NCBI RefSeq assembly: GCF_000967965.1
Contig: NZ_LACC01000030.1
Span: 1-64,000, forward strand
DNA: 64,000 bases
Source: Pseudomonas fluorescens
GTDB taxonomy: Bacteria; Pseudomonadota; Gammaproteobacteria; Pseudomonadales; Pseudomonadaceae
Direction of reading: 5' to 3'
The translations under genes were made by a program, and so were the position numbers. Under the pieces are notes generated by a model. It saw nothing but the letters and a program-made list of their open reading frames with translations, had not been told where the DNA came from and ran no database searches. Below, piece after piece: positions 51,738-61,220 of this stretch; position 1 is the first letter of the stretch, and every line of letters begins with the position of its first letter.

Positions 51738-54065
51738 GAAGTCGTCGTCGACAAACGGCAGTATCGCGTCCGCCACCGGTTGCAGCTGCCGGGTGATGTA
51801 GTGGTCGTAATCGATGGGCGCGCTACGCACTTCCAGCGGTTCGGGGCCGGCGACGGTGATCACGTAGCTGATCCAGCCGCCGTTCTGGTACTGGCGCGGG
51901 CGGCCCTGCCGGTCGTTGTACTCGTCGGCCAGGCGCGCCGCGCGCACATGGGGCGGTACGTTGCGCTGATAGTCATCGAGGGTGCGGCGCAGGCGTTTGC
52001 GGTAGATCAGCCGGTCATCGAATTCGCCGGCCAGGGTCTTGCGCACGTAGTCACGCACATAGTCCTGGTAGGGCTTGCGCAGGAAGATCCGCGAATACAG
52101 CTCTTGCTGGAATTGCCGGGCCAGCAGCGACCAGTCGGTGCGCACGGTTTCCAGGCCTTTGTAGACCATTTCGTCGCTGCCGTCGTCCCGGGTGACCAGC
52201 CCGGCGTAGCGCTTCTTGCTGCCTTCTTCGGCGCCGCGAATGGTCGGCATCAAAAAACGCTTGTAGTGGGTTTCGAACTGCAATTCGAGAACGCTCTGCA
52301 GGCCGTATTCCTGCTGCACGTGCTCGCGCCACCACTGATTGACGTGCGCCACCAGCGCATGGCCGATCTGCGCCGCCTCCTGCTGGCCATGAGCGCGACG
52401 CAGCCAGACGAAGGTCGAGTCGGTGTCGCCGTAAATCACCGCATGCCCCTGGGCCTCGATCAACTGGCGGGTGCGCAGCATGATTTCGTGTCCGCGCAAG
52501 GTGATGGACGACGCCAGGCGCGTGTCGAAGAAGCGACAACCGCTGGAGCCGAGCACACCGTAAAAGGCGTTCATGATGATTTTCAGCGCCTGGGACAGCG
52601 GTGCGTTGTGTTCGCGCTTGGCAGTTTCCCGGCCTTCGGCCACCCGGGCGACGATGGATGGCAGGCAATGTCGGGTGCGAGAAAAGCGCGCGCCACGAAA
52701 ACCCGGCACCGACTCGCTGTCGTCCGGATGCTTGAGCCCTTCAATCAGCCCCACGGGGTCAATCAGGAAGGTGCGGATGATCGACGGATAGAGGCTTTTG
52801 TAGTCGAGCACCAGCACCGACTCGTACAACCCCGGTTGCGAATCCATGACAAACCCGCCGGGACTGGCTTGCGGTGGCTTGCCGCCGAGGTTGGGTGCAA
52901 CGAAACCCTGACGGTGCATCAGCGGCATGTACAGGTGCGTGAACGCCGCCACCGAACCGCCCATGCGATCGGCCGGCAAACCGGTGACGCTGGCCCGCTC
53001 CAGCAGGAAGGTGAGCAACTCGGTCCTGGCGAAAATCCGCGTGACCAGTTCGCAGTCCTTGAGGTTGTATGTGGCCAGCGCCGGTTTGTCCTCGGCGAAC
53101 ATACGATTGATTTCGTCCATGCGCTGGTACGGGTTGTCGATGGACTTGCCCTCGCCGAGCAAGGTTTGCGCGACGTTTTCCAGGCTGAACGAGGGGAAGC
53201 TCCAGGTCGCCGAACGCAGGGCCTCGATACCGTCGATAATCAAGCGGCCAGCGGCTGAAGCGAAGTAATGGTTGCCGCTGCCGTGTTCACGCCACTGCAT
53301 TTCCTCGCCGCCACGCCCCAGTTTCAACGGCACCGCCAGGCGTCGGGCGTGTTCGTGGAGCACCCGCAAGTCGAACTGCACAACGTTCCAGCCGATGATC
53401 ACGTCGGGGTCGAACCGGGCAAACCAGTCGTTGAGCTTTTTCAGCAACAGGGTCCGCGAATCGCAGTATTCGAGCTGGAAATCCACCTGGCTAGCGTCGC
53501 CGTTGGGCGGACCGAGCATGTACACCTGACGCTCGCCGCAGCCTTCCAATGCGATGGAATACAACTCGCCCTGGGCGGTGGTCTCGATGTCCAGGGACAC
53601 CAGTTTCAGGCTTGGCCGGTAATCGGGGTCGGGTTTCATCTGCGCGTCGAGCAGCAGGCCCTCGGAATTCGGCGTGCCACTGAAGCGCACCGGTGCGGTG
53701 ATGAAACGTTCCATCATGTAGCGTTCCGGCGGGCGCACGTCGGCTTCGAACACCTCGACACCGGCCCGGCGCAGCGCGGTTTCCAGGCGCATCAACTGGC
53801 CATGTTGCTGGCAGTAAAGACCGAGGACCGGGCGATGTTCGAAATCCTGCAGGGCCAGGGGCTTGAGCTCGACGTTCTTCTCGTCATGCAAAACGCTTTC
53901 GGCGGGCTGACGCTGCGCAGCGGGGATGAACGCCACCGATGGTTGGTGAGGCAGGCGGATACGCCGGGGACCGCTGTCGGTCGCCAGCCAGAATTCGACT
54001 TCCGTACCGGCCGGGGTGTCGCGCCAATGCCGGGTCAGGACGAAGCCCTGCTGTAGATCCACCAC
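51702..54065 (-). CDS. polB: DNA polymerase II
   Basis: A 787-residue family-B DNA polymerase. The exonuclease I motif is VSLDIETTAQGE (about residue 155), the polymerase motif A is LDYKSLYPSIIRTF and motif C is YGDTDSTF. It acts in translesion synthesis and replication restart. It starts at GTG 54065 with GAGG six bases upstream. The length matches E. coli PolB. Confidence 0.95.
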   Translation of the reverse strand: MVDLQQGFVLTRHWRDTPAGTEVEFWLATDSGPRRIRLPHQPSVAFIPAAQRQPAESVLHDEKNVELKPLALQDFEHRPVLGLYCQQHGQLMRLETALRRAGVEVFEADVRPPERYMMERFITAPVRFSGTPNSEGLLLDAQMKPDPDYRPSLKLVSLDIETTAQGELYSIALEGCGERQVYMLGPPNGDASQVDFQLEYCDSRTLLLKKLNDWFARFDPDVIIGWNVVQFDLRVLHEHARRLAVPLKLGRGGEEMQWREHGSGNHYFASAAGRLIIDGIEALRSATWSFPSFSLENVAQTLLGEGKSIDNPYQRMDEINRMFAEDKPALATYNLKDCELVTRIFARTELLTFLLERASVTGLPADRMGGSVAAFTHLYMPLMHRQGFVAPNLGGKPPQASPGGFVMDSQPGLYESVLVLDYKSLYPSIIRTFLIDPVGLIEGLKHPDDSESVPGFRGARFSRTRHCLPSIVARVAEGRETAKREHNAPLSQALKIIMNAFYGVLGSSGCRFFDTRLASSITLRGHEIMLRTRQLIEAQGHAVIYGDTDSTFVWLRRAHGQQEAAQIGHALVAHVNQWWREHVQQEYGLQSVLELQFETHYKRFLMPTIRGAEEGSKKRYAGLVTRDDGSDEMVYKGLETVRTDWSLLARQFQQELYSRIFLRKPYQDYVRDYVRKTLAGEFDDRLIYRKRLRRTLDDYQRNVPPHVRAARLADEYNDRQGRPRQYQNGGWISYVITVAGPEPLEVRSAPIDYDHYITRQLQPVADAILPFVDDDFSTLIGGQLGLF

Positions 54066-54296
54066 TGCAAACCTCGAAACTGATTCAGAGGGGGATTCTA
54101 CCCGTCATCAGTCGCGATAGCGCGTATGGCCCCGGTATCTCTGGCCCACAAGTAATCTATTGGCCTGAAATGTGTGGTTTGCCAAAGAAAAACCGTCGAA
54201 TGACGTTTTTTACGTGTTAACTGCCGCTTTCGCCCTTGCCCTGAACGCTCGCGTCTACGATTCTTCAAGAACAACGACAACACCCGAGTAACCACC

Positions 54297-54737
54297 ATGA
54301 AAACCGTCGCCCAACTGCTCAAGCTCAAAGATCAGAAGAATCAGGAAGTGCACCAGATCAAACCCGACCACATGGTGCTCGAAGCATTGATGAAGATGGC
54401 CGAGAAAAACGTCGGCGCCTTGCTGGTGGTGGAGAATGATGAAGTGCTGGGCATTATCAGCGAACGGGACTACGCGCGAAAACTGGTGCTGCACGGCCGC
54501 TCTTCGGTGGGCACGCCGGTGCGCGACATCATGGTTTCGCCGGTGATTACCGTCGACACCCACCAAACCGTGGATACCTGTCTGGGCATCATGTCCGATA
54601 GACGCCTGCGTCACTTGCCGGTGGTCGAAGGCGGCAAATTGATCGGCCTGCTGTCGATTGGCGACCTGGTCAAGGAAGCGATTGCCGAACAGGCTGAACT
54701 GATCAAGCAGCTGGAACAGTACATTCGCGGGGAATAA
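54297..54737 (+). CDS. CBS-domain protein
   Basis: A 146-residue protein made of two CBS motifs (about 8-60 and 75-128). Such pairs bind adenine nucleotides and act as energy or redox sensors. Stand-alone CBS proteins of this length are common in Pseudomonas. The partner is unknown. Confidence 0.9.
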   Translation: MKTVAQLLKLKDQKNQEVHQIKPDHMVLEALMKMAEKNVGALLVVENDEVLGIISERDYARKLVLHGRSSVGTPVRDIMVSPVITVDTHQTVDTCLGIMSDRRLRHLPVVEGGKLIGLLSIGDLVKEAIAEQAELIKQLEQYIRGE

Positions 54738-54743
54738 GTCGAC

Positions 54744-54797
54744 ACACCGAAGATCCCTTGTAGGAGCAGGCGTGCTCCCACAAGGGATCTTCGGTGT
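54744..54797. terminator. Bidirectional terminator
   Basis: ACACCGAAGATCCCTTGT (54744-54761) and its exact complement (54780-54797) flank a loop holding a shortened REP core. It lies between the converging CBS and GST genes. Confidence 0.8.
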
Positions 54798-55421
54798 TCA
54801 GACCGGCCAATGCCGGGCGAACACCGGTGCCAGTGCCGGGTGGCGGTCGATGCGTTCCAGCCAGGCGAAAAACCCCGGCCGGGCGTTGCGCAAATGTTCC
54901 CGACTGCCCGCCCATCGCGAGATCACTGCCGCCAGCACATCCAGGCCCCCGGGTTTCTCGCTGCCCAGGTACAACTCGCCCGAGAACTGATCGGCAAACA
55001 CCTCCCAACTCCAGTGCAGGCGCCGGCGGGCGCCCTCCATGAGGTTCTGCCTGGACGACTCATCCGCCTCGGCCAACCAGCGTTCGGGGTAATCAATGAT
55101 GCCGATGGCCGCATAGCAATTGCTGACGATGTACGCCATGCCGCGAATGGCCTGGTCCCGCTCGGCCGGATCCTGCGGCAACAATCCCGATGCGGGAAAG
55201 CTCAGCCCGAGGTGGATCAGGATCGCCGCGCTCTCGGTCAGGACACTGCCATCGGGTAGCTGCAAGGTCGGAATCTGTTTGAGCGGGTTGAGTTTTTCCA
55301 GCGCCTGGGCCGCCTCCGCGGACGTCTCGACATCGATGAAGCGATAAGGAACATCGCAGAGCTCAAGGGCTGCTTCGATAGCCGCCGCTCCGGAGTTCAG
55401 ATGGCCGTAGAGCTGGTGCAT
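54798..55421 (-). CDS. Glutathione S-transferase family protein
   Basis: A 207-residue GST. The N-terminal thioredoxin-like domain (about 1-80) has VLTESAAILIHLG as the GSH-binding Glu-Ser motif. The C-terminal helical domain follows. The active-site residue near SGAAAIEAALE cannot be assigned with certainty. Substrate unknown. Confidence 0.85.
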   Translation of the reverse strand: MHQLYGHLNSGAAAIEAALELCDVPYRFIDVETSAEAAQALEKLNPLKQIPTLQLPDGSVLTESAAILIHLGLSFPASGLLPQDPAERDQAIRGMAYIVSNCYAAIGIIDYPERWLAEADESSRQNLMEGARRRLHWSWEVFADQFSGELYLGSEKPGGLDVLAAVISRWAGSREHLRNARPGFFAWLERIDRHPALAPVFARHWPV

Positions 55422-55682
55422 AAACGTCTCCTTGCATACCGCGACCTCTGCCGGGCCACATCGACCGTCGCGGCAGAGGAACGCGCCAGCTAACCAGTGT
55501 AGAAGCCGCCGCCCGCCACACAGTGGCCATCCGACGATCGCACCATCACGCTCACAAGAGGTGTGGCGTCGGACCTATCATTGCCGTCGATGTTCACCAT
55601 CACTTCAATGAAGTTCTCTTAAAAAATCCCCGGCGTAACATCTGCTCCATACCAACCCATAAGCACCCCGGAGCACACGATC

Positions 55683-56045
55683 ATGAAACGCCAGACCCTC
55701 CTCAGCATCGCTTTCTCGGTTTTCGCAGTTAACGCTTTCGCCGCAAACTCTGCTCAACCTGTGGTCGCTGAAGGCGGCTCGGATCGTCTGATTGAAAGCC
55801 GTGTGGCCGAGGGTGGTTCGGATCGCCTGCTGGAAAAACGTGTTGCCGAAGGCGGTTCCGACAAGCTGCTGCAAAACCGTGTCGCTGAAGGCGGTTCCGA
55901 CAAGCTCCTGCAAAACCGCGTCGCTGAAGGTGGTTCCGACAAACTGCTGCAAAACCGCGTCGCTGAAGGCGGTTCCGACAAGCTCCTGCAAAACCGTGTC
56001 GCTGAAGGTGGCTCGGACCGTCTGATCGAAAGCCGCGCTGTCTGA
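55683..56045 (+). CDS. Secreted protein of seven tandem 13-residue repeats
   Basis: A 120-residue protein. A signal peptide ends at NAFA (residue 20). Residues 28-118 are seven exact-length copies of VAEGGSD[RK]L[LI][EQ][SKN]R, with the fifth Ser and acidic/basic ends conserved. The DNA copies differ mostly at third positions, indicating selection on the protein. The short leftover is AV. No known function. A strong terminator follows. Confidence 0.85.
   Translation: MKRQTLLSIAFSVFAVNAFAANSAQPVVAEGGSDRLIESRVAEGGSDRLLEKRVAEGGSDKLLQNRVAEGGSDKLLQNRVAEGGSDKLLQNRVAEGGSDKLLQNRVAEGGSDRLIESRAV
55764..56036 (+). repeat. Seven tandem 39-bp coding repeats
   Basis: Seven in-frame 39-base units encode residues 28-118 of the secreted repeat protein. 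They have no spacers. Copies three to six are nearly the same; first and last copies encode a slightly different ending (IESR). Confidence 0.9.
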
Positions 56046-56073
56046 ATGCAGTGCTTGACCGCAGAACTCAATG

Positions 56074-56102
56074 AAAACCCGGCCTCACCCGCCGGGTTTT
56101 TT
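56074..56102 (+). terminator. Terminator after the repeat-protein gene
   Basis: AAAACCCGGC (56074-56083) pairs with GCCGGGTTTT (56091-56100) followed by further T bases. Confidence 0.88.
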
Positions 56103-56123
56103 ATGCTTTTTTATACGTCGCGA

Positions 56124-57215
56124 TTACTGCACTGCCCGCGCCATGCAGCGCTGGTAGCGTTCATCGACTCGCTTGGCGAACCACGCGGTGGTGAGTTTGC
56201 GGGTGATTTTCGGGCTTTGCAGCACGATCCCGGGCAACACTTCACGGGGTAACGGCCGGCCCTCGGCCCGTTCGGCCAGTTCGAAAACCCGCCGATAGAG
56301 TTTGCTGTCTTCGAACCCCAGGGTTTTCCCCTCTTCCAGTTGCTCACGGATCGTCGGATTGCGCATGTCCAGTTGCTTGCCGAGGCTGCGCACAGCCAGT
56401 TCCGTGGTGCCGGGCATGATCGAACCGTAGTTCACCAGGTCGCCATCCAGCGCCAACGGGATACCGGAAGCCCGGCTCACCGCGTTCTGGAACGCGGCGT
56501 TACGGCTGGCGTACCAACCCGCGTTGAAGTCCGCAAAGCGGTACAGCGGCTGTGGGTAACTCACCGGATACCCGAGCAGATGCGCGATGCCGAAATACAT
56601 GCCGCCGCGCCGGGTGAACACTTCATGGCGAATCGAGCCCTTCACCGGGTACGGATAGCCCTTGGCCTGCTGCTCGGCAAAGTCAATGCTGACCTGCATC
56701 GGCCCGCCGGTATGCACCGGGTTGAAGCCGCCGAACAGCTTCTTGCCCATCGGCACCATGCCGATGAAGTCGTCGAAAATGGCGCTCAGTTCCTTTTCAC
56801 TGCGCGCGGCATTCAGGCGGCTGCTGTAGCTTTTGCCGTTGGGCGAATCGAGCATTAACGCACCGCTCACCAGCAGGCCGGGAATATGTGCCTTGGCGGC
56901 ACGGCGGTCGATCTCGTCGCGGGCGATCTTGCCCAGGCCCGGTACGCTCGGATCGACCTGAAAGGTCGACTCCTGTTCCGTCACCGCGAGCACCGAGCAC
57001 AGGTTTTGCGTGGTCGCCGAGATGTCTTGCGCGGTAAACGCCACCTGGATATCCGTGGCCCAACCCTGGGGATCGGCAGCCTTGGTCGGCAGCAAACGCA
57101 TAATCTCGGCCTTCACTTCGGCCGGGCTGCGCGCCGCCGGTTCCTGGGTCCGTTGGCTGCCGCAACCGGCCAATACCAGCAACACGGCGACGCTTGTGAT
57201 CAATCTGATTTGCAT
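56124..57215 (-). CDS. DUF1615 lipoprotein
   Basis: A 363-residue protein. It has a type II signal peptide with lipobox LAGC at about residues 15-18 and the DUF1615 domain (about 40-355), including VTEQESTFQVDPSVPGLGKI, where the glutamate resembles a lysozyme-like catalytic position. A role in peptidoglycan is possible but unproven. The ATG at 57215 puts the lipobox at the right distance. Confidence 0.82.
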   Translation of the reverse strand: MQIRLITSVAVLLVLAGCGSQRTQEPAARSPAEVKAEIMRLLPTKAADPQGWATDIQVAFTAQDISATTQNLCSVLAVTEQESTFQVDPSVPGLGKIARDEIDRRAAKAHIPGLLVSGALMLDSPNGKSYSSRLNAARSEKELSAIFDDFIGMVPMGKKLFGGFNPVHTGGPMQVSIDFAEQQAKGYPYPVKGSIRHEVFTRRGGMYFGIAHLLGYPVSYPQPLYRFADFNAGWYASRNAAFQNAVSRASGIPLALDGDLVNYGSIMPGTTELAVRSLGKQLDMRNPTIREQLEEGKTLGFEDSKLYRRVFELAERAEGRPLPREVLPGIVLQSPKITRKLTTAWFAKRVDERYQRCMARAVQ

Positions 57216-57351
57216 GTCGTTCCATCTAATCCGTTGGTCCGGGCCAACCATACGACCAATGGCAGGTCAGCGGCTACGTCCGTGGCAGTCTGACGGTTGC
57301 CGCCCTCCCCGACTGGACCATACTTGATTCACACAGCGAGGAGGACAGGTC

Positions 57352-58887
57352 ATGCACCGCAGCGACGTGTTGATCATCGGCGCCGGCCCGACCGGGCTGG
57401 TCCTGGCGTTGTGGCTGAGCAAGCTGGGCGTGCGCGTGCGGATCGTCGACAAAACCTCGGCCCCCGGCACCACCTCCCGGGCGCTGGCCGTCCAGGCACG
57501 GACGCTGGAGTTGTATCGCCAGCTCGGACTGGACGACGCCGTGGTGCAACACGGCCATCAAGTAAAGGCCGGCAACTTCTGGGTCAAGGGTGAGCCCGTG
57601 GCGCGCCTGCCCCTGTCTCAGATCGGTGAAGGCCTGACGCCCTACTCGTTTCTCGAGATATTCCCCCAGGACGAACACGAACGGCTGCTGATCGAGCGTC
57701 TGGAAGCCTTCGGCATTACGGTGGAACGCAACACTGAACTGGCAGGCTTCGAGCAAACCGCAGACGGCATCACGGCCACGCTGAACCTGCCCGACGGTCA
57801 GCAGGAAACCTGCCAGGCCTGTTACCTGGCCGGGTGCGACGGTGCCCGGTCGATTGTGCGCAAGACCCTGGATACCGGGTTTCCCGGCGGGACCTACCAG
57901 CAGATTTTCTACGTCGCCGACGTGCAGGCCAGCGGCCCGACATTCAACGGCGAACTGCATGTGGATCTCGACGAGGCGGACTTCCTCGCCGTGTTCCCAC
58001 TGGGCGACAGTGGTCGTGCCCGGCTGATCGGCACGGTGCGCGACGAGCGCGCCGAACACGCCGAGACCCTGCGCTTCGAGGACGTCAGCAGCCGGGCCAT
58101 CGAGCACATGAAGGTGAAGATCGAGCAACTGAATTGGTTCTCGACCTACCGCGTGCATCATCGGGTGGCGGATCACTTCCGCAACGGCCGGGCGTTTTTG
58201 CTGGGTGATGCCGCCCATGTGCACAGCCCGGCGGGCGGCCAGGGCATGAACACCGGGATTGGCGATGCCATCAACCTGGCCTGGAAACTGGCGGCCGTGT
58301 TGAGCGGCGGTGCCGAGGCCAGGCTGCTCGACACCTATGAAACCGAGCGCATCGCGTTTGCGCGCAAACTGGTGGCGACCACCGACCGGGTCTTCACGTT
58401 CGTCACCGCCGACGGGCCGATTGCCGATTTGCTGCGTACGCGCCTGGCGCCGTTCTTGTTACCGAAAATGACCTCGTTCGAAGCCTCCCGCCAGTTCCTG
58501 TTTCGCACGGTGTCGCAGATCACCCTGAATTATCGTGGCATGCCGTTGAGCACGGGCGTTGCCGGGCGTGTGCATGGCGGTGATCGCCTGCCCTGGGCCC
58601 ATGACGGTGAGGGGGATAATTTCGAGTCGCTCAAGTGCCTGACCTGGCAGGTGCATGTCTATGGCGACACCAGCGACGAGATGATCGCCTGGTGCCACGA
58701 GCACCATCTGCCGCTGCATGTGTTCGACTGGCGACCGGCGTTCGAAGCGGCGGGCCTGGGGCGCAACGGCTTTTATCTGCTGCGGCCCGATACCTATGTG
58801 GCGATTGCCGAAACCTGCTCGGATCCGAAAGTGATCGAACGGTACTTCCGCGATCACGGGATCCGGACGTTTTTTGGCGCGACCTGA
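57352..58887 (+). CDS. FAD-dependent aromatic-ring monooxygenase (PheA/TfdB family)
   Basis: A 511-residue flavoprotein hydroxylase. It has the GxGxxG site LIIGAGPTGLVLALWL, the DG-type motif CDGARSIVRKTL (about residue 160) and the second FAD site LLGDAAHVHSPAGGQGMNTG. The C-terminal domain is thioredoxin-like. These enzymes hydroxylate phenols or polyketides. Substrate not known. Lies divergent from the DUF1615 gene. It has no island operator. Confidence 0.85.
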   Translation: MHRSDVLIIGAGPTGLVLALWLSKLGVRVRIVDKTSAPGTTSRALAVQARTLELYRQLGLDDAVVQHGHQVKAGNFWVKGEPVARLPLSQIGEGLTPYSFLEIFPQDEHERLLIERLEAFGITVERNTELAGFEQTADGITATLNLPDGQQETCQACYLAGCDGARSIVRKTLDTGFPGGTYQQIFYVADVQASGPTFNGELHVDLDEADFLAVFPLGDSGRARLIGTVRDERAEHAETLRFEDVSSRAIEHMKVKIEQLNWFSTYRVHHRVADHFRNGRAFLLGDAAHVHSPAGGQGMNTGIGDAINLAWKLAAVLSGGAEARLLDTYETERIAFARKLVATTDRVFTFVTADGPIADLLRTRLAPFLLPKMTSFEASRQFLFRTVSQITLNYRGMPLSTGVAGRVHGGDRLPWAHDGEGDNFESLKCLTWQVHVYGDTSDEMIAWCHEHHLPLHVFDWRPAFEAAGLGRNGFYLLRPDTYVAIAETCSDPKVIERYFRDHGIRTFFGAT

Positions 58888-58900
58888 AAACACCACATTC

Positions 58901-58995
58901 CCCTGTGGGAGCGAGCCTGCTCGCGATAGCGGTGGATCAGTCAGAATCATGTTGACTGACACTCCGCTTTCGCGAGCAGGCTCGCTCCTACAGGG
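58901..58995. repeat. REP pair
   Basis: CCCTGTGGGAGCGAGCCTGC and complement lie in the gap between converging monooxygenase and hemB genes. Confidence 0.85.
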
Positions 58996-59009
58996 TTATA
59001 GAGTGATTA

Positions 59010-59984
59010 TCAGATCCCGGCCAAGGCCAGATCCATCGCAAAATAGGTAAAGATCAGGTCTGCCCCGGCCCGCTTGATCGCCCCCAGGCTCTCGCGCACC
59101 ACACGGTCTTCATCGATGGCCCCGGCCTGGGCGGCAAACTTGATCATCGCGTACTCACCGCTCACCTGATAGGCCGACAGCGGCAGGCGCGAGGCTTCGC
59201 GGATGTCGCGGATGATGTCCAGATACGCACCGGCCGGCTTGACCATCAGCGCATCGGCGCCTTCCTGTTCGTCGAGCAACGATTCGCGCACCGCTTCGCG
59301 GCGGTTCATCGGGTTCATCTGGTAGCTTTTACGGTCGCCCTTGAGCGCACTGCCACCCGCCTCGCGGAACGGGCCATAAAGCGCCGAGGCGAATTTGGTC
59401 GAATAGGCCATGATCGCCGTCTGGGTAAACCCGGCGTCATCGAGGGCCCGGCGAATCGCCTGGACCTGCCCGTCCATCGCTGCCGAGGGGGCGATCACAT
59501 CGGCACCGGCACGGGCTGCCGCGACGGCTTGCCTGCCGAGGTTGATCAGGGTCTGGTCGTTGTCGACCTCATGGTTGTGCAGCACGCCGCAATGGCCGTG
59601 GTCGGTGTACTCGCAAAAGCAGGTGTCGGACATCACGATCATGTCCGGCACTGCGTCCTTGGCGATGCGCGACATGCGCGAGACCAGGCCGTCATCGCGC
59701 CAGGTGTCGCTGCCGCTGCTGTCCAGGTGATGGGACACGCCGAAGGTCATCACCGACTTGATCCCGGCACGGGCGTAGCGCTCGATCTCGCCGGCCAGTT
59801 TCGACTCGGGAATGCGCATCACGCCCGGCATGCTTTTGATCGGCACGAAGTCGTCGATTTCTTCTTCGACGAAAATCGGCAGCACCAGGTCGTTCAGGCT
59901 GAACTCGGTCTCCTGGAACAGGCTGCGCAGGCTCGCATTGCGGCGCAGACGGCGTGGGCGTGCTTCGGGGAACTGACTGGACAT
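59010..59984 (-). CDS. hemB: Delta-aminolevulinic acid dehydratase
   Basis: A 324-residue porphobilinogen synthase. The active-site lysines are in YSTKFASALYGPFREA (about residue 200) and in LMVKPAGAYLDII (about residue 255). It condenses two ALA molecules in haem synthesis. DTCFCEYTDHGHCG is close to the Pseudomonas Mg-type layout. Confidence 0.95.
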   Translation of the reverse strand: MSSQFPEARPRRLRRNASLRSLFQETEFSLNDLVLPIFVEEEIDDFVPIKSMPGVMRIPESKLAGEIERYARAGIKSVMTFGVSHHLDSSGSDTWRDDGLVSRMSRIAKDAVPDMIVMSDTCFCEYTDHGHCGVLHNHEVDNDQTLINLGRQAVAAARAGADVIAPSAAMDGQVQAIRRALDDAGFTQTAIMAYSTKFASALYGPFREAGGSALKGDRKSYQMNPMNRREAVRESLLDEQEGADALMVKPAGAYLDIIRDIREASRLPLSAYQVSGEYAMIKFAAQAGAIDEDRVVRESLGAIKRAGADLIFTYFAMDLALAGI

Positions 59985-60141
59985 GGGTATTCCTGGATTT
60001 CAGAGGACGAGACGAACGTCGTAGGGAGGCGAAGCTTATGCCCTGCGCGGCGCTGGGCACAAACCCCGGGTGATCAACAAACTCTTGCAGGCTGGGCAAC
60101 AATACTGGCATCCAGCACTGCCCCTCTGTGGGAGCGGTGTA

Positions 60142-60852
60142 TCAGCTCGCTACCGGGCTCGGAATCTGCAACCCACGCACCACCGCCGGCCGCGCCAGGA
60201 AACGCTCCAGCACCCGCGTGACGTTAGGGAAGTTCTGAATGCCCACCAGATCGCCGGCTTCATAGAAGCCGATCAGGTTGCGCACCCACGGGAAGGTGGC
60301 GATGTCGGCGATGGTGTAGCGCTCGCCCATGATCCAGTCGCGCCCTTGCAGACGGCCGTCCAGCACCTTAAGCAGGCGCCTGCTTTCCTCGACGTAGCGG
60401 TCACGGGGACGCTTGTCTTCGTAGTCCTTGCCGGCGAACTTGTTGAAAAACCCGAGCTGGCCGAACATCGGGCCAATGCCGCCCATCTGGAACATCAGCC
60501 ACTGGATCGTTTCGTAGCGCGCAGCCGACTCCTGGGCCAGCAGTTGCCCGCTCTTGTCGGCCAGGTAGATCAGAATTGCTCCCGATTCGAACAGCGCCAG
60601 CGGCAGGTCGTCCGGACCGTGGGGATCGAGGATCGCCGGGATCTTGTTGTTGGGATTGAGTGAAAGAAATTCCGGGGACATCTGGTCGTTGGTGTCGAAG
60701 CCTACCCGGTGAGGCTCATACGGCAGGCCGATCTCTTCAAGCATGATCGAGACCTTGACGCCGTTGGGGGTCGGCAAGGAGTACAGCTGAATCCACTCCG
60801 GATACTGGGCAGGCCATTTGCGGGTGATGGGGAAAGCGGACAAATCGGTCAT
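60142..60852 (-). CDS. Glutathione S-transferase, YghU/YfcG (Nu) type
   Basis: A 236-residue GST. It has LYSLPTPNGVKVSIMLEEIGL near residue 22, a Nu-class active-site pattern (T-P-N-G), and FESGAILIYLADKSG as GSH motif. Such GSTs have disulfide-bond reductase activity. The ATG at 60852 (MTDLSAFPITRKW) is preferred to 60873 because it is the usual family start. Confidence 0.85.
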   Translation of the reverse strand: MTDLSAFPITRKWPAQYPEWIQLYSLPTPNGVKVSIMLEEIGLPYEPHRVGFDTNDQMSPEFLSLNPNNKIPAILDPHGPDDLPLALFESGAILIYLADKSGQLLAQESAARYETIQWLMFQMGGIGPMFGQLGFFNKFAGKDYEDKRPRDRYVEESRRLLKVLDGRLQGRDWIMGERYTIADIATFPWVRNLIGFYEAGDLVGIQNFPNVTRVLERFLARPAVVRGLQIPSPVAS

Positions 60853-61220
60853 GGGCGGGATCCACGAAGACATTGAGAGTGACGATCATAATGTAGATAT
60901 CGGCTCAGCGATCCCTTGAAGCCATCGATCTCGCTGATAGGCGAGATCAAAAGAGATCACCACTGTTTCAATACCATCCGGTGTATTGTGTCCACATTTG
61001 TGCAACATCCTGTCGATAACCTTGGCTGCAAACCCGTGAAGGTTACCGATACATTGCCGCGCACTCGGCCGGAATCGAACCAAACGGGTTCAGGGGACTC
61101 AGAGCACCACCCCTTTGATAAAGGACTGGCTTCAATGACATGGAAAACACCCGACGCAGGACAATCGAGGTGTAAAGGTTTGTCAGCCTTAACCGAATTG
61201 CGCTGAAGATCCTTTTATTC
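60853..61220. other. Intergenic region with no visible gene
   Basis: About 370 bases between the divergent GST and phosphatase genes. No convincing ORF, terminator or recognised site was seen. It must contain both promoters. Confidence 0.5.

Noticed and set aside
55764..56036. CRISPR array
   Set aside because: Repeats are contiguous 39-base coding units without spacers and lie within one reading frame with a signal peptide.
57352..58887. The flavin monooxygenase as the missing HsaA oxygenase
   Set aside because: It belongs to the single-component PheA/TfdB class with its own NAD(P)H use, lies 26 kb outside the island and has no island operator.
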